NCBI RefSeq assembly: GCF_029873635.1 | Contig: NC_080427.1 | Span: 72,633,348-72,697,347, forward strand | Direction: 5' to 3' | Source of the DNA: Malania oleifera | Lineage: Eukaryota; Streptophyta; Magnoliopsida; Santalales; Ximeniaceae | DNA: 64,000 bases | Part shown: positions 58,301-64,000 of the stretch, one piece after another | Layout of the letters: every line of letters begins with the position of its first letter | Numbering within the stretch: position 1 is the stretch's first letter | The notes under the pieces: generated by a model | Told to the model about the DNA's origin: nothing | The model's input: the letters and a program-made list of their open reading frames with translations, nothing else | Database searches by the model: none | Translations under genes and position numbers: made by a program

Positions 58301-60822
58301 TTATTATATGCATGGACATTCATACATCAAGACACAGACTTAATGGCATGGAGAGATTATTGAGCCAGAGGTAGCCATACCTAGATCTAAAGTTACCACT
58401 ATCCTTGTCATTTTGGCCGCAACCATTGCAGCCCCCATCACAGTTATCCCTTTACCAATCATTTTGTTCGTGCGCAATCACCCCTGGTGGTGCTTGGGGC
58501 ACGACCTACAGATGCAGGACTGATATGGGAAAAGTAGAAAAATTAATTTTGGGTGTGTTTTATGGAAGAAGTTCATACCAGGTGAAATAAGTTTCTTGGT
58601 AGCCTAACTGTAACAATAATCAATCTTTACGGTCAGATAGCCCAATAATTCTAGATAAAATAGACTGACCCTGACCATACAAAACTAAGCTCGATAAAAT
58701 AAAGAGAACTCTAAAAAAGAACTAAAAATGAAGGTCTCAATGGTGTTTAATTGTGGATCTCAGTTTGCATTTTCCATTTTTAGTTTTCCAATGAATTTCA
58801 GAAATGCCAGCTTATTTTTAAGTTTTGCAACAGATATATAAAGAAACTAGAAAACAATAAAATGTTTTGGTACTATTCACTTGTGGAAAATGGTTTTATT
58901 TTCCATCTCCAATTTTTCAGATAATTAAAAACTGCCACCTTTGTTTTTTCAATATTCTAAATTTGTATAAGAAAGTTGTAAAACATCTTTTTATTGTTTT
59001 CTAGATTTCTGATTTCTTAAATTTATGAAAAATTGAAAAACAAAGTGTCTTTTCTGTAATTATTTGGAATTCTACTTATGAAAAGCGAAAATTGTTTTTC
59101 ACGACTAAACGTACACTTTATTTTCTACTTTTTAATACGAATATCAGAAAACTGAAAAATAAGCTGGTATGTTTATAATTCTTTGAAAAAATAATAATGG
59201 AAAATGGGACTGTTTTCTAGAACTAAACAGGCCCCAAATGCCCTTAACATAAGACCTGTAAAGAAATTAAAACAACCCAAAAATTCCCTTGCAAATGGTA
59301 CTACTATGGTACTCATGGACAGTCCTTGCACTACATCACTACAGTATCACTACAGTGCTCGTTAACAGTACTTAGCTGCAGTACTGTGAATAGTACCTGA
59401 ATGCAATATTTAATTCGATTCCCAACCAACTCTTTGCATTATCCCATGAAAATTAAATCCATTTTGTTGATAAATTTCAAATTTTTGCTCTTCGCTAAAT
59501 GTATAACGAAGGCACCACCACTGGCCTGAAATATCCCTCTCCATAAGCCCAAGATAAGAACCTATGACCTGCATATGTCTTTCTTCTTCATCATCATGGC
59601 TGGCTGAATTTGATTCTCTCCCACTCTTCTTTGTTACTTGTGAATGGTTGGGCCTTCTTTCATATCTTCTAATAGAAAAGGAAAAAGATTGTGTGATATC
59701 TTGTGAGAAGCTAGGCCTACTTTGCAAAATAATGGAAGAAGTTTAAGAATTGGCTTGCTGCAGTCGAAAGGTCGTGGACATAATTGAAATTTGTTGCAAA
59801 GTTCAGGATTTTTTGGTCACTAGATCCATCTATATATTCTGTTTATACTGTGCTAATATTTTTGCTTGTAATATTTTAATGTTTTCTTTTTGTGTCAATG
59901 AAAAGAATAAGTCTATAACGGTTATTGAATAGTGCAGTGTAGATTTGCGATCTATTTAGATATGTTTGTTACTTTCCATCTGTTCTGAATTTTTTTCCCC
60001 TGTGCATGTGATCTTTAAATACGCGTTGAGTAATTTATTTATTTTTGCTTAATCCTTTTATTGTTCAGGATGAGAAGAATATTGTGGATTCTGCAACTCA
60101 TTCTATGACAAATGGTCCCGAAATGAGATCTGAAATATCTCAGCCACCTGTGGCAAGTATTCTTGGGCTATCATCTTCAAGGACAGTCCTGCCTTCACAG
60201 AGTATGGGCCTTGTTTATGTTTCGTACCATTTGATTTTGTGAGCATGGAATGTAACTGCCTTCTCAAATTTTAATTGCTACTGTGTTTCAGAACCTAGTT
60301 TGCTTGGGGCTCCTGGTAGACGAGAATGTATCAATACTGAATCTGACCCTGACATGAAAAGAAGATTCCTTATTATGAAGCATGGTCAAGATGTACGCAG
60401 TCAAAGCTCTGGTGAACCACCTCTTCTTTCTAGATTTCCTCCACAGGTTTCAACAGCCTCAATTCAACCACAGGGAGGCTGGTTGGTGGAAGAAGACATG
60501 CACACACGAGCTTCTGGATTTGAATATGATGCATTGAAATCTGATAAGCAGAGAGCTCACCAAGCTTTACTTGGTCATGGTACACCCGCTTCCACTCCAC
60601 CTGCATTATTGTCGCATGGATCTCAAGTGAAGGGTGAAGAGGTTTGTTGTATTATATTTTTCATTAAGTTCATCATAAAGTTCACTTGCTAGCGTTAACA
60701 TTTGATGTAAATATGTGCTATTTGAATTGTTGAACTGTTTATCTAGTTAAATCTTGATTTGCAGGCATGTGTTGGACATGAACGGAAAAAGCAAAATCTT
60801 GTTGTTGCAACTCTGCCATCCG
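37060..60822 (+). CDS. CPL2: RNA polymerase II CTD phosphatase-like protein 2 (CPL2-like), ten exons, 3' end beyond window
   Basis: The exons splice in frame to about 641 codons starting [20 protein letters not shown]. The FCP/SCP-type catalytic motif DLDET starts at residue 144 (37584-37598), and the second acidic motif VIDDR is at about residues 340-344. [33 protein letters not shown] and [12 protein letters not shown] are family signatures. From memory it is closer to Arabidopsis CPL2 than to CPL1 throughout ([30 protein letters not shown]). Such enzymes dephosphorylate Ser residues of the Pol II CTD in the nucleus and influence stress and hormone gene expression. The C-terminal double-stranded-RNA-binding region expected for the family has not been reached. 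Introns 2, 7 and 10 are full of retroelements. No frame break is seen in any exon, so the gene looks functional. Confidence 0.9.
37428..37898 (+). CDS. CPL2: CPL2-like exon 2, catalytic DLDET motif
   Basis: 157 codons in phase 0, from [19 protein letters not shown] to [11 protein letters not shown]. It contains [20 protein letters not shown], the phosphatase nucleophile motif (Asp144 and Asp146). The donor GAG|GTTAGA opens the 6641-bp intron 2. Confidence 0.93.
39127..39398. repeat. Two-copy tandem duplication, 136-bp period, at a LINE 5' part
   Basis: AAAATATCGTTATGA...TTAATAAAATG through GGAAATGGACTTACATGAGG and ATTTTAAAGGGCCAA occurs at about 39127-39262 and again at 39263-39398. There are scattered differences including a short deletion (CATGATGCC versus GATGC). 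Confidence 0.8.
39399..42200 (+). mobile_element. Decayed L1-type LINE in CPL2 intron 2
   Basis: Translation in shifting frames gives endonuclease-start-like text (about 40455) and then RT pieces: [13 protein letters not shown] (about 40885-40925) and a [10 protein letters not shown]-like segment at about 40975-41005, where the catalytic FADD reads [17 protein letters not shown]-like text (41370-41410) and LINE C-terminal text follow up to about 42200. Most of endonuclease and half of RT are deleted. No poly-A end or target duplication was identified, so limits are approximate. Confidence 0.72.
42840..43210 (-). mobile_element. LINE C-terminal (zf-RVT) fragment, minus strand
   Basis: On the minus strand, [16 protein letters not shown] and [12 protein letters not shown] lead into [15 protein letters not shown] and [25 protein letters not shown]. 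This is the zinc-binding RT C-terminus typical of plant LINEs. One stop interrupts it. No link to the plus-strand LINE upstream is shown. Confidence 0.68.
44540..44750 (+). CDS. CPL2: CPL2-like exon 3, GC donor
   Basis: Reads [19 protein letters not shown]... to [24 protein letters not shown] (last codon split). The only splice that restores the family sequence uses AATCAG|GCAAGG, a GC donor, joined to exon 4 to read [13 protein letters not shown]. Intron 3 is 235 bp (44751-44985). Confidence 0.9.
44986..45143 (+). CDS. CPL2: CPL2-like exon 4, VIDDR motif
   Basis: Begins GCGCTAGG after ...CCCCATAG and ends YYAPQAE|GTACCG. It holds [36 protein letters not shown] with the second acidic motif of the FCP phosphatase fold. 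Intron 4 is 100 bp. Confidence 0.92.
45244..45314 (+). CDS. CPL2: CPL2-like exon 5
   Basis: [23 protein letters not shown] plus two bases of a split Lys codon; donor AA|GTAAGA. Intron 5 is 203 bp (45315-45517). Confidence 0.9.
45518..45623 (+). CDS. CPL2: CPL2-like exon 6
   Basis: Completes the Lys codon and reads [20 protein letters not shown] and [13 protein letters not shown], ending GAG|GTATTT. Intron 6 is 100 bp. Confidence 0.9.
45724..45816 (+). CDS. CPL2: CPL2-like exon 7
   Basis: 31 codons, [20 protein letters not shown] then [11 protein letters not shown], after acceptor GAGGCCAG and before donor [18 protein letters not shown] is conserved in CPL2 proteins. The next exon is 14.25 kb away. 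Confidence 0.87.
46348..46372. repeat. Poly-A tract (25 bp)
   Basis: An uninterrupted A run followed by GACACTATAAC. It may be the poly-A end of a small retroposed sequence, but no body was recognised upstream. Confidence 0.9.
46580..47808 (+). mobile_element. LINE remnant with poly-A end
   Basis: Segments 46587-46889 and 46852-47286 are open and basic/acidic mixed ([33 protein letters not shown]), like LINE ORF1 products, though not matched to a named domain. The 3' end has TTTTGTTTACTGTTATTT-rich text, CTTCTTTTATCATC and an A-rich tail (about 47789-47808), typical of plant LINE 3' ends. The central ORF2 is missing, so it is a deletion derivative. Confidence 0.5.
48336..49870 (-). pseudogene. 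Copia A reverse transcriptase and RNase H, decayed
   Basis: Minus-strand text includes [18 protein letters not shown] and [19 protein letters not shown] (49830-49640, RT entry) and VDDIVITS near 49150-49170 (the YVDD Tyr reads Cys). [20 protein letters not shown] and [19 protein letters not shown] (49063-48840) and RNase [16 protein letters not shown]...[23 protein letters not shown] (48540-48380) follow. Several frameshifts and stops are present. Confidence 0.85.
50087..51200 (-). pseudogene. Copia A integrase, decayed
   Basis: From the top down: [17 protein letters not shown] (about 50960-50906, zinc-binding start), then LVHSDVWGP (first Asp), [19 protein letters not shown], and near 50470-50510 an NGVAKRKK segment. 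In that segment the invariant catalytic Glu is Lys. [20 protein letters not shown] and [29 protein letters not shown] follow. It is inactive. Confidence 0.83.
51210..52560 (-). mobile_element. SIRE-like LTR fragment or solo LTR inside the Copia A/B composite
   Basis: TGTTAGAAAAGG...GTGGTCCCAAGAG, GGGGGGGTGAATTGG and later CGTGCCTACGTCCTTGCCTC match the reverse complement of SIRE-type LTR ends. It contains a minisatellite (51479-51690) and words GGTCGACC and CGGTCACCCGAA at 52074-52106. No matching 5-bp flanks were found. The right end near 52560 meets the Copia B LTR within about 6 bp, so the limits are approximate. Confidence 0.65.
51479..51690. repeat. Minisatellite, about 26-bp unit (CCTCTCTCCTTCAATAGGCGGAGT)
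   Basis: About eight units vary around CCTCTCTCCTTCACTAGGC and GGAGTTG/GGAGAAA ends. It lies in the SIRE-like LTR at a point equivalent to where the other SIRE LTRs have their 45-55-bp arrays (7276-7440, 26942-27082). Confidence 0.8.
52567..52823 (-). mobile_element. 3' LTR of Copia B
   Basis: Plus-strand TGTGTGAATGGCC to TTCCGTTGACA. It includes a two-copy tandem repeat of about 30 bp (CCCTATACATGTTAACTATAATCTGTCA and a near copy, about 52664-52722). The adjacent polypurine complement supports the right boundary. Confidence 0.7.
52870..54331 (-). pseudogene. Copia B reverse transcriptase and RNase H with an internal tandem duplication
   Basis: RT reads [34 protein letters not shown] (catalytic YVDD near 54100-54115) and [16 protein letters not shown] segment starting [18 protein letters not shown] and running through [21 protein letters not shown] occurs twice (units about 53611-53941 and 53280-53610). 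RNase H ([44 protein letters not shown]) follows the second copy with a stop near 53125. The duplication would insert an extra RT thumb segment, so the product is unlikely to work. Confidence 0.85.
53280..53941. repeat. Tandem duplication of about 331 bp in Copia B RT
   Basis: Plus-strand AGCAAGGCAAGTAG starts at about 53304 and again at about 53635. The two copies share long identical blocks (GAAACTGGTTGACTTGTTGTA, TCTAGTAATGATGAGATAGACAAGACTACCC in shortened form) with scattered substitutions. The divergence (perhaps 7-10%) indicates the duplication is old. Confidence 0.88.
54824..55640 (-). pseudogene. Copia B integrase
   Basis: A 265-codon open stretch reads [32 protein letters not shown] (second catalytic Asp), [15 protein letters not shown] (catalytic Glu kept; the usual ER reads EC), [21 protein letters not shown] and [15 protein letters not shown]. 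It is continuous with the upstream domain except for one stop near 55660. It is the best preserved integrase in the window. Confidence 0.88.
55664..56410 (-). pseudogene. Copia B protease and GAG-pre-integrase domain
   Basis: 248 open codons: [19 protein letters not shown] has the intact Asp-Ser-Gly active site (about 56240-56260). [36 protein letters not shown] and FNLIHSDV follow, forming the HHCC-type integrase start and the first catalytic Asp. Confidence 0.88.
56391..57003 (-). pseudogene. Copia B gag, 5'-truncated
   Basis: [24 protein letters not shown] (first 20 residues or so at 56946-56880) is UBN2-type gag. After a frame change, [14 protein letters not shown] and [14 protein letters not shown] (56580-56490) give two CCHC knuckles. 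The start of gag is missing at about 57010. Confidence 0.82.
57011..57338 (-). other. Copia A 5' leader next to its primer-binding site
   Basis: It lies between the truncated gag of Copia B and the right LTR of Copia A. The minus-strand text starting [10 protein letters not shown] may be the start of A's gag, but no domain is recognised. The primer-binding site complement is 57327-57338. Confidence 0.5.
57804..60068. other. Right part of intron 7, no gene
   Basis: No supported coding sequence. An imperfect inverted repeat (AGAAACTAGAAAACAATAAA at about 58847-58866 against TTTTATTGTTTTCTAGATTT at about 58989-59008) lies in an AT-rich block. That block ends TAGAACTAAACAGGCCCC near 59219-59236, reminiscent of a MITE edge. 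A 105-codon minus ORF (59410-59727) has no recognisable domain. The last 100 bp are ordinary pyrimidine-rich intron ending in CAG. Confidence 0.5.
60069..60201 (+). CDS. CPL2: CPL2-like exon 8
   Basis: [31 protein letters not shown] and [10 protein letters not shown] plus one base. The donor A|GTATGG leaves phase 1 for exon 9. Similar Ser/Pro-rich linker text follows ERRLN in CPL2 proteins I know. Intron 8 is 90 bp. Confidence 0.85.
60292..60641 (+). CDS. CPL2: CPL2-like exon 9
   Basis: Completes Lys and reads [51 protein letters not shown] and [16 protein letters not shown], ending GAG|GTTTGT. KPSLLGAP and QGGWLVE are conserved in CPL proteins. Intron 9 is 123 bp. Confidence 0.9.
60765..60822 (+). 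CDS. CPL2: CPL2-like exon 10
   Basis: [19 protein letters not shown] plus one base, after acceptor GATTTGCAG and before donor CCG|GTGTGT. It is the last exon visible. Assignment rests on position and phase rather than strong conservation. Confidence 0.72.
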
Positions 60823-61308
60823 GTGTGTGAATTCTCTTTTGAACTAAATCATCTTGTTAGCTTATTCTAATATTGTTTTGCATTGATTTGCATCGAATTG
60901 GCATAGGATTTTGTTAAAAAAAGGTCATTTAGAACTTGGGAATCCGTCGAGGTGACTTTATACATGCAAAAATTAGTCTTTCAAATGAGCTATTGTGCCT
61001 TGAAGAAAGATAGTATCACCCACAATATGGGATTTCAATGAATCTATAATAAGGTTTCTGTTTGTGCAAAGAATAGCTCTTTTAAGTGATAATGTTGGAG
61101 GACTGTACACTTGCTTGATATGATAAAAATATATAATTAAATGTAGGATGCACTTTGAATCTTGTAAAATATTGGGAAAAATTTCTTTGCATAAAAAATT
61201 ATTGAAATCATCAATATATACTATATATAAAATATGAATGTTTTTGATTGTAAAACGTTGTCTTGATAAATGTATCCTTAAATCTTCCAAAATACAGGAA
61301 AGTGAATG

Positions 61309-61489
61309 CCTATTGCATAATAGCTATTATATTTATATATACATGTACCATTCAAAATATCCTACCTACACAAAGCACATACCACCATAATATACCCGCA
61401 CAAGCACCCATATGTGCATGCCGGTTGCATAATAGCTATTATACATATATACACATTTACCTTTCAAAATATCCTACCTACACATAGGA
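61309..61489. repeat. Two-copy direct repeat, about 70-bp units, 112-bp period
   Basis: TGCATAATAGCTATTATA then TTCAAAATATCCTACCTACA occurs at about 61314-61372 and again at 61426-61484. Each copy contains the palindrome TAATAGCTATTA. Confidence 0.8.
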
Positions 61490-61596
61490 CACAATTACAA
61501 CCACCCTAATATATCAACATATGATTGTGCATAATGGTTCAACCCTAACTTTATTTTCCCTTCCCCCCCCCCCCCCCACCACATATTGGCGAGATA

Positions 61597-61745
61597 TGAA
61601 ATCAGGATAGGTTTTCTGTATTTCTTCAATGAATAATTTGTACAAGCCAATACGTTATACTTGTAGTACAATCGGGATTTTAATAATAGACAATTCTCTA
61701 CATAAATATCCCCTAAATCACTCCAAGACACTCGGGATTTCTACA
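61597..61745 (-). mobile_element. Putative short 3' LTR of Copia C
   Basis: On the minus strand it starts TGTAGAAATCCCGAG at 61745, directly after the polypurine tract (complement CTCCCCCCT, 61746-61754). The left end is set tentatively at TGAAATCAGG (61597). The other LTR is not in the window to confirm it. A poly-C run lies just outside (61565-61577). Confidence 0.5.
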
Positions 61746-61752
61746 CTCCCCC

Positions 61753-62831
61753 CTAAGTTGGATCATAGAAATTGATCATATCCAACTTGTAGATGAAATC
61801 ATCAAAACTCTGTCGGGCTAACCCTTTGGTAAAGATGTTTGTTGTTTGTTCCTTGGTAGGAACATAAGTCATACAAATGGTTCCTTCTTCAACATTTTCT
61901 TTGATAAAGTGTCGGTTCACTTCTACATGCTTAGTCCTGTTATGTTGAATTGGATTGAGAGAGATATTGATTGCTGCTTTGTTATCACAGTAGAGTTTGA
62001 TAGGGAATTTCACTGTGATCTGCAGTTCTTCTAAAAGTTTCTGTAACCTTCACATATCCCTTGTGCAACTACCCTGAACTCAACTTCATCACTACTTCGA
62101 GCCACTACATTCTGTTTTTTACTCCTCCAAGTCACCAAATTTCCCCATATAAAGGTGCAATATTTGGTGATAGACCTTCCATCTTCCGCTGATCTTGCCT
62201 AATCAGCATCTGTGGAAACTTCTACTTCCTTGCTTTCACACTTCTTGAAGAAGAGTCCTTTGCCCGGAGAACCCTTAAGATACTTGAGAATCTTGTACGC
62301 AGCCTCTAGGTGAGTCTCCTTTGGTGAATGCATGTGTTGGCTTACCATACTTACTGCAAAAGCAATGTTGGGCCTAGTATGTGATAGATAGATTAGTTTA
62401 CCAACCAATCTCTGATACTTCTCCTTTTCAACCGATATTGTCTTCAACTCTCTTTATTGCTTCAATGGGGGTTTCACTGGGTAAGCATCCAAGCATGTCA
62501 GTTTCGGTTAGGAGATCAAGGATATACTTTCGCCGAGAGACATTGATACCCCCTTTTTGATCTAGCAACTTCCATTCCCAAGAAGTACCGCATTTGCCCT
62601 ACGTCTTTAACTTCAAACTCTGTAGCGAGGACTTTTTTCAATCTTTCCATCTCCACTGTATCATCTCCAGTTAGGATTATATCATCAACATACACAATCA
62701 GAATTGTTTTCTTCCCACTTTCAGACTGTTGGAAAAACATAGTGTGATCTGATTGCCCTTGTCGATATCCTTGGTTCTTTATCACCTTCGCAAATCTGTC
62801 GAACCATGCTCTAGGAGATTGCTGTTTAGAT
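61753..62831 (-). pseudogene. Copia C RT (second half) and RNase H
   Basis: On the minus strand it begins abruptly at QQSPRAWFDRFAKVIKNQGY (about 62823), then LIVYVDDIILTGDD (catalytic YVDD, about 62700) and RYFLGMEVARSK. After frame changes come KYQRLVGKLIYLSHTRPNIAF (62430-62370), YKILKYLKGSPGKGLFF, and RNase H LYCDNKAAINISLNPIQ to NIFTKGLARQSFDDFIYKL, ending at a stop at 61753. Nothing upstream of RT follows in this orientation. Confidence 0.85.
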
Positions 62832-64000
62832 GCCCTTCAAAAAAATGGGGTTGTCGGACGCAAAAATAGGCATATTCTTGAAGTAGCTCGAGCATTGATG
62901 TTCACTACAAATATGAAAAAATATTTTTGGGGCGATGCCATTTTAACAGTTACATATCTCATTAATAGAATGCCTAGTCGGGTTCTTTCTTTTGCCACTC
63001 TTCTTCAAAAATTCCGAGCTTGTTTTCCCAACTCTCGGCTCAACTCCAATCTCTCCTTAAAATTTTTTGGGTGTGCTGCATTTGTACCTGTTCATGCTCA
63101 CAGTAGAGATAAATTGGAACCTCGTGCCATTAATTGCGTTTTTATTGGTTACTCTCGTACTCAGAAAGGCTACAAATGTTATGATATTGCCATGAAAAAA
63201 TTGTTTGTTAGCCTTGATGTCACGTTCTTTGAAACCACTCCGTACTTCCAATAGCCCTCTCTCTTCAAGGGGAGAATTGGAGTGAAGATCGGTTCTTTGA
63301 TTTCTCTGTTGATGAATCTGTGTCATACACTGAGTCTGTCAACACCACTGTCATTACACCATTCCCTGATCTGTCATGTACAAAAGACCATTTAAACTGA
63401 GGGGGAGATGCAAAAAAACAAAATAACAAGGAGATACTTGTTTATTCAAGGAAGCCAAAATCAAAGAATAGGGAGAATCTCGTACCTGAGGCACCAAGAG
63501 AGTTGGAACCAGTGATAGCTCTGGGCAACCAGGAGTTCACGCCCAATCCCGATAAGGTAATAGAGCCAAGTGGCCATAAGATTCCTTCTGATAAGTCTAC
63601 ACTTGATGACATCAATTTACCCATTGCTCTAAGGGAACAAACTAGGTCATGTATTCTCCATCCCATTTCAAAATTCATGTCTTATAAAACTCTCTCTACA
63701 GGTGTCGTGCTTTTACCTCTAACCTTGACAAGATAAAAATTCCAAAGAATATTCAGGAAGCCTTGGAGATTCCTGAATAAAGGGAAGCCATCATGGAGGA
63801 ATGCGGGCCCTGGAAAAGAGTGGAACTTGGGATGTTATGAATTTGCCGAGAGGGAAGAAGCCAGTAGGCTGCAAATGGGTCTTCACGGTGAAATATAGAG
63901 CTGTTGGGACTGTTGAACGGTATAAAGCCTGTCTTGTTGCAAAAGAGTTTACACAGACCTATGACATTGACTACACGGAGACGTTTGTATTGGTGGCAAA
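62832..64000 (+). pseudogene. Copia integrase second half and RT first half, plus strand
   Basis: It starts abruptly with NGVVGRKNRHILEVARALMF (the catalytic Glu before Arg reads Gly), then KYFWGDAILTVTYLINRMPS, FGCAAFVPVHAHSRDKLEPR and INCVFIGYSRTQKGYKCYD (to 63254). After linker text comes HPISKFMSYKTLS, then WKRVELGM-like text and GKKPVGCKWVFTVKYRAVGT...RYKACLVAKEF. This is the RT start and runs off the window edge. It is oriented opposite to the adjoining RT second half. Confidence 0.85.

Larger units (their letters stand above)
45817..60068 (+). other. CPL2: Intron 7 of the CPL2-like gene (14.3 kb), retroelement-filled
   Basis: Donor GTAATT at 45817, acceptor TTGTTCAG ending 60068, phase 0. 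From left to right it holds a LINE 3' portion, then a TRIM-like element interrupted by minus-strand Copia A, which in turn contains a SIRE-like LTR and Copia B remnants. A fold-back region near 58845-59012 follows. Removing 48019-57803 would shorten the intron to about 4.5 kb. I found no extra CPL2 exon in it. Confidence 0.85.
60823..64000 (+). other. CPL2: Intron 10 of the CPL2-like gene (open at window edge)
   Basis: The donor GTGTGT at 60823 has no matching acceptor before the window ends. It contains a two-copy repeat (61309-61489), a minus-strand Copia 3' half (about 61597-62831) and a plus-strand Copia middle part (62832-64000). The domain expected next, double-stranded-RNA binding, must lie further right. 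Confidence 0.75.

Noticed and set aside
59410-59727. 105-codon minus-strand ORF in intron 7
   Set aside because: There is no recognisable domain, no promoter or splice context, and it lies inside the intron of a plus-strand gene. A captured fragment cannot be excluded.

Overview
This is nuclear DNA from a flowering plant, most likely a eudicot with a large repeat-rich genome. The only host gene I can support is a spliced plus-strand gene for an RNA polymerase II C-terminal-domain phosphatase closely resembling Arabidopsis CPL2. Nearly everything else is LTR retrotransposon, with some LINE remnants and a miniature LTR element. The species cannot be named from the sequence alone.

Positions 1-16909 are the 3' end of a SIRE-type Copia element. 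Its 3' LTR starts at 1117, right after a polypurine tract, and ends at 16909. Other elements have been inserted into that LTR. One is a solo LTR (2280-6963, TSD GTATT) that itself carries a second solo LTR (3016-5020). The other is a truncated minus-strand Gypsy element (about 7448-16800) interrupted by two more solo LTRs (8709-10980, TSD CAAAT; 12292-14477). Positions 16910-17796 are unclaimed sequence with a tandem duplication.

Positions 17797-34912 are a second SIRE-type Copia element on the plus strand, bounded by a perfect ATTGT duplication. Its 5' LTR contains three further LTRs, one of which holds another solo LTR. Its gag-pol (27496-31602) is decayed, and its 3' end was destroyed by a Gypsy LTR (31603 to about 34680) that contains yet another solo LTR (31785-34111, TSD GAGAG).

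After a gap (34913-36760) come the TATA box, leader and ten visible exons of the CPL2-like gene (37060-60822, about 641 codons). The phosphatase domain is complete in the window. The C-terminal double-stranded-RNA-binding part expected for the family lies past the right edge. One intron is of the GC-AG type. Three introns have been inflated by retroelements: intron 2 (6.6 kb; LINEs), intron 7 (14.3 kb; LINE, a TRIM-like element, two minus-strand Copia elements and a SIRE-like LTR) and intron 10 (over 3.1 kb; a rearranged Copia element).

The most unusual signal is an architecture shared by the LTRs. Immediately upstream of their predicted TATA boxes, most carry 4-12 dispersed copies of a short, near-palindromic, CpG-rich word. 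The Gypsy-type LTRs use TCGTCGACGA. The SIRE-type LTRs use different words with the same layout (GGTCGACCGAAC, CAGTCGACCGAC, CCAGGCGACTGCC, TTCGGGTGCCCGA), and one SIRE-type LTR uses the Gypsy word. Several LTRs also carry their own minisatellite. All boundaries, duplications and unit counts were read by eye.
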